Origin: Acinetobacter courvalinii
GTDB taxonomy: Bacteria; Pseudomonadota; Gammaproteobacteria; Pseudomonadales; Moraxellaceae
DNA: 64,000 nt
NCBI RefSeq assembly: GCF_014635545.1
Contig: NZ_BMDA01000002.1
Span: 310,001-374,000, forward strand
Direction: 5' to 3'
Shown here one piece after another: positions 61,452 to 64,000 of this stretch. Within the stretch, counting starts at the first letter, position 1. Each line of letters starts with the position of its first letter. The position numbers and the translations under genes are program-made. The notes beneath the pieces are model-generated. The model saw only the letters and a list, made by a program, of their open reading frames with translations. It made no database searches and was not told the origin of the DNA.

Positions 61452-62714
61452 ATGTCTGATCGCATTCGTGAAAAGCTGCAAATTTTAGCGGACGCTGCCA
61501 AATATGACGTGTCCTGTTCTTCCAGTGGCAGTGACCGTAAAAACAAAGGCAAGGGGCTTGGAGATGCCAGCCATTCAGGGATTTGCCATAGCTATACTGA
61601 AGATGGACGCTGCGTTTCCTTGCTAAAAATCCTGTTCAGTAATGTCTGTATTTTTGATTGTGCTTATTGCGTATCACGCCGTTCTAATGATGTAAAACGT
61701 GCGGCATTTACTGTGCAGGAAGTGGTTGACCTGACCATTAATTTCTATCGTCGTAACTATATTGAAGGGCTATTTCTCAGTTCAGGTATTTTCAAGTCCG
61801 CAGATTACACCATGGAGCGCATGCTGCAGGTGGTGAAGAAGCTGCGTCTTGAAGAAAATTTCAATGGTTATATTCATCTCAAGACCATTCCAGGTGCTTC
61901 CCCAGAACTGATTCATGAAGCAGGGCTATATGCCGACCGGATGAGTATCAATCTGGAAATGCCGACAGAAGCCGGACTGAAAACCTTTGCGCCTGAAAAA
62001 TCGCATCAGGAAGTACAAAAGGATTTGGGGCTGGTTCGCGATCGCCTGATTCAGTTGAAGGATGAGCGACAGGTGATCAAGCATGTGCCAAAATACGTAC
62101 CTGCGGGACAGACCACACAAATGGTGGTGGGGGCGCATCAGGAAACCGATCAGGATGTGCTGTTAATGGCGGATCGGCATTATAAGGAATTTAAACTTAA
62201 ACGGGTTTATTTCTCGGGTTATATTCCGATCAATACCGAGAATCATTATTTACCGGCTGTGGGTTCAGCGCCACCGCTATTACGTGAAAACCGACTATAT
62301 CAGAGTGACTGGTTGATGCGTTTTTATGGCTTTCAGGTCAATGAAATTGTAGATGAGCGTTTTCCGCATCTTGATCTGGATATTGACCCGAAACTGAGCT
62401 GGGCCTTACGCCATCCTGAACAGTTCCCGGTGGATTTAAACCGTGCCGATTATCAGATGGTATTGCGTGTGCCCGGCATCGGGGTGAAATCAGCCAAGAA
62501 AATTGTGCAGGCAAGACGTTTTGGCAAAATCCATATCGATTTATTGAAACAGCTCGGTGTGGTCTATTCGCGGGCAAAGTTTTTTATTCGCTGTGAAGAC
62601 AGCCCACGTTTTCAGAAAGAACTCTCTCCTCATTATATCCGTCAGCAAATCCTGACACAGGGTTCCTCAAAATACGTGCAACAACTTTCACCGCAGCTGA
62701 GTTTAGGCTTTTAA
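61452..62714 (+). CDS. Putative DNA modification/repair radical SAM protein (TIGR03916-like)
   Basis: Radical-SAM enzyme of 420 residues. Cluster cysteines C66-x3-C70-x2-C73 in VCIFDCAYC bind the [4Fe-4S] that cleaves SAM. The C-terminal helix-hairpin-helix VPGIGVKSAKKIVQARRFGKIH is a DNA-binding motif. The family sits next to DUF4130 and often UdgX, hence the DNA-repair link; no activity is established for this group that I know of. It is followed by its partner after two bases. Confidence 0.9.
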   Translation: MSDRIREKLQILADAAKYDVSCSSSGSDRKNKGKGLGDASHSGICHSYTEDGRCVSLLKILFSNVCIFDCAYCVSRRSNDVKRAAFTVQEVVDLTINFYRRNYIEGLFLSSGIFKSADYTMERMLQVVKKLRLEENFNGYIHLKTIPGASPELIHEAGLYADRMSINLEMPTEAGLKTFAPEKSHQEVQKDLGLVRDRLIQLKDERQVIKHVPKYVPAGQTTQMVVGAHQETDQDVLLMADRHYKEFKLKRVYFSGYIPINTENHYLPAVGSAPPLLRENRLYQSDWLMRFYGFQVNEIVDERFPHLDLDIDPKLSWALRHPEQFPVDLNRADYQMVLRVPGIGVKSAKKIVQARRFGKIHIDLLKQLGVVYSRAKFFIRCEDSPRFQKELSPHYIRQQILTQGSSKYVQQLSPQLSLGF

Positions 62715-62716
62715 GC

Positions 62717-63508
62717 GTGTTCACTGATCCAGTGGCGTATTGCTTTGATGGTTCCATGGCGGGACTGCTGAGTTGTGTTTTTCGGGCCTTTCAGTTCAAA
62801 GAATTTGAGGTGCAGCTGTGTCTGCACAATCAGGTCCAACATGGCCTGTTTGCCAGTCTGATTGAGGTGCCGACCCATGAACAGCAGGCGCAACGGGTCT
62901 GGGCAGGCCTGCAACAGAAACTATCGCAATCGGCCTTGAGACAATTCTATTTTACGTCTTTATCAGAATCGCTGGAGGCCTATCAGCATTTATTTAATTA
63001 CTGTATGTATGTGTTCCAGCAGCAAGTTTCCGTTGAAAAAGACTATTCACATCCTAGTGTGCTGGCTATTGCGCAATGGACCAAAAAGGTCGGGCGTGAA
63101 AAACACCGTATGGAGGCATTTATACGTTTTAAGAAAACCTCGGATGGGTTGTTTCTGAGTTTGGTACGACCAGATTTTAATGTATTGCCGCTCATTCAGC
63201 CGCATTTTAAACGTCGTTATCAGGATCAACGCTGGCTGATTTATGATGAGCAGCGCCAATATGGGCTGTATTATGACTTGCATGAGATTCATGAAGTCTC
63301 GATGGAGGTGAATGAGATCGACCGTAATATCGAAACGGGCTTTAGTCAAAGCTTCCAGTTAGAACTGGATGAGCAGGAAGCGTTATATGATCAGTTATGG
63401 AAAGATTACTTCAATAGCGTCAATATTAAAGAACGGCAGAATATCAAGCTCCATGTGCAATATTTGCCAAAACGATACTGGCGTTATCTGAATGAAAAGT
63501 ATCTTTAA
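62717..63508 (+). CDS. DUF4130 / TIGR03915 putative DNA metabolism protein
   Basis: 263 residues from GTG 62717, two bases after the radical-SAM stop, so translation is likely coupled. It begins FTDPVAYCFDGSMAGLLSCVF, with VGREKHRMEAFIRF and LVRPDFNVLPLI, then RWLIYDEQRQYGLYYDL. It belongs to the DUF4130 family. In many bacteria this domain is fused to UdgX uracil-DNA glycosylase; here the protein ends before any such domain. Function unknown but tied to DNA repair by association. Confidence 0.88.
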   Translation: MFTDPVAYCFDGSMAGLLSCVFRAFQFKEFEVQLCLHNQVQHGLFASLIEVPTHEQQAQRVWAGLQQKLSQSALRQFYFTSLSESLEAYQHLFNYCMYVFQQQVSVEKDYSHPSVLAIAQWTKKVGREKHRMEAFIRFKKTSDGLFLSLVRPDFNVLPLIQPHFKRRYQDQRWLIYDEQRQYGLYYDLHEIHEVSMEVNEIDRNIETGFSQSFQLELDEQEALYDQLWKDYFNSVNIKERQNIKLHVQYLPKRYWRYLNEKYL

Positions 63509-63640
63509 TGCTTGGGCGAGGGACCTGAAAAGAAGTGTGCTTGAGAGCCACTTGCACTTTTAATTGAATCTGAGTAAAAAATAAGCTCGTCCTTACTTCT
63601 TGAACACGATTTTAAAAATGACAAAACCAAGAGCTATAAA

Positions 63641-64000
63641 ATGAACAAATTAAGTTTTAAATGCCTATTACTAGCAATGACCTGTTTAAATGTGGAGGCC
63701 ATGGCGGAAACACCGGATAAATCTACCGATGCTTATAGCCTTTGTGTGGATGAAACCATTCAGGAATTGGGACTGGGTAATATCAATAATGCCGTGGTGG
63801 AAATCTGTAGTAGCAGAACCAAAACATTATATAGCAAGCAGATCGTACAATTACTCGACCAAATCAAGAAGCAGAGTCAAGAATATCAGCAGCCTGAACG
63901 CTATAACGACATTATGAAATCACAACAATTGTGGAAAAACTTTGTGGATCAGGAATGCCGTAATGCGGGTGCCTATATCGGCTCGCCGATGTATGAGTTT
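63641..64000 (+). CDS. LprI/YecT-like lysozyme inhibitor family protein, partial
   Basis: First 120 residues; runs off the window. Signal peptide MNKLSFKCLLLAMTCLNVEAMA. The mature part has CVDETIQELG and ends in WKNFVDQECRNAGAYIGSPM, with the paired Cys, Trp and WxxFxDxEC pattern of LprI/DUF1311 proteins, which bind lysozyme in the periplasm. Read directly from the sequence; start at ATG 63641. Confidence 0.75.
   Translation, partial: MNKLSFKCLLLAMTCLNVEAMAETPDKSTDAYSLCVDETIQELGLGNINNAVVEICSSRTKTLYSKQIVQLLDQIKKQSQEYQQPERYNDIMKSQQLWKNFVDQECRNAGAYIGSPMYEF

Noticed and set aside
1-64000. CRISPR array, tRNA, rRNA, prophage or insertion sequence
   Set aside because: No regularly spaced repeats, cloverleaf-like sequences, transposase motifs or phage genes were recognised on reading both strands.

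Overview
The window looks like a chromosomal segment of an Acinetobacter species (Gammaproteobacteria, Moraxellaceae). Supporting this are the moderately AT-rich DNA, a SpoT with an intact HD hydrolase site but a degenerate synthetase domain (a state known from Acinetobacter SpoT), the order ispH / type IV pilus minor-pilin genes / rpsP-rimM-trmD-rplS, a CraA/MdfA-type efflux pump, and a malonate decarboxylase operon with MadLM transporter. I saw no rRNA, tRNA, CRISPR array, insertion sequence or prophage.

Layout. 1-3.7 kb holds spoT (partial), rpoZ and gmk on the minus strand, divergent from ispH. 3.8-19.8 kb is the most unusual part: two consecutive, co-oriented minor-pilin/tip-adhesin modules. 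The first is fimT-pilV-pilW-pilX-pilY1-pilE-pilE'; the second is fimT-pilV-pilW-pilX-pilY1-pilE. The two PilY1 proteins share a signal peptide, a von Willebrand A metal site and a C-terminal propeller with a calcium loop. They carry unrelated insertions in the exposed N-terminal half. 19.9-24 kb is housekeeping: rpsP-rimM-trmD-rplS, truB and a TSUP permease. 24.1-31.5 kb is the malonate operon mdcA-B-C-D-E-G-H-madL-madM, preceded by a 17-bp palindrome. 31.5-36.5 kb holds two tandem EamA exporters, serA, and a divergent FAD-linked 2-hydroxyacid dehydrogenase likely to regenerate 2-oxoglutarate for SerA.

36.5-64 kb is a mosaic of small accessory and envelope genes. These include a RlaP-like nucleotidyltransferase, a quinone reductase with a monooxygenase-fold partner, several lipoproteins, CraA, SodC, an AI-2E-family permease, an orphan ParA divergent from a membrane-anchored Holliday-resolvase-like nuclease, two methyltransferases, an alpha/beta hydrolase, two secreted LEA-like proteins, a secreted subtilase, a Baeyer-Villiger-type monooxygenase and glyQS. 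The end holds a radical-SAM/DUF4130 pair linked to DNA repair and a partial LprI-like gene.

Themes: type IV pilus assembly and tip adhesion, malonate use as a carbon source, serine synthesis coupled to 2-hydroxyglutarate oxidation, and many secreted or lipid-anchored proteins of unknown function. Start sites were reassigned wherever a Shine-Dalgarno sequence, leader peptide or family length argued for it. No database search or computed statistic supports any call; all comes from reading the sequence.
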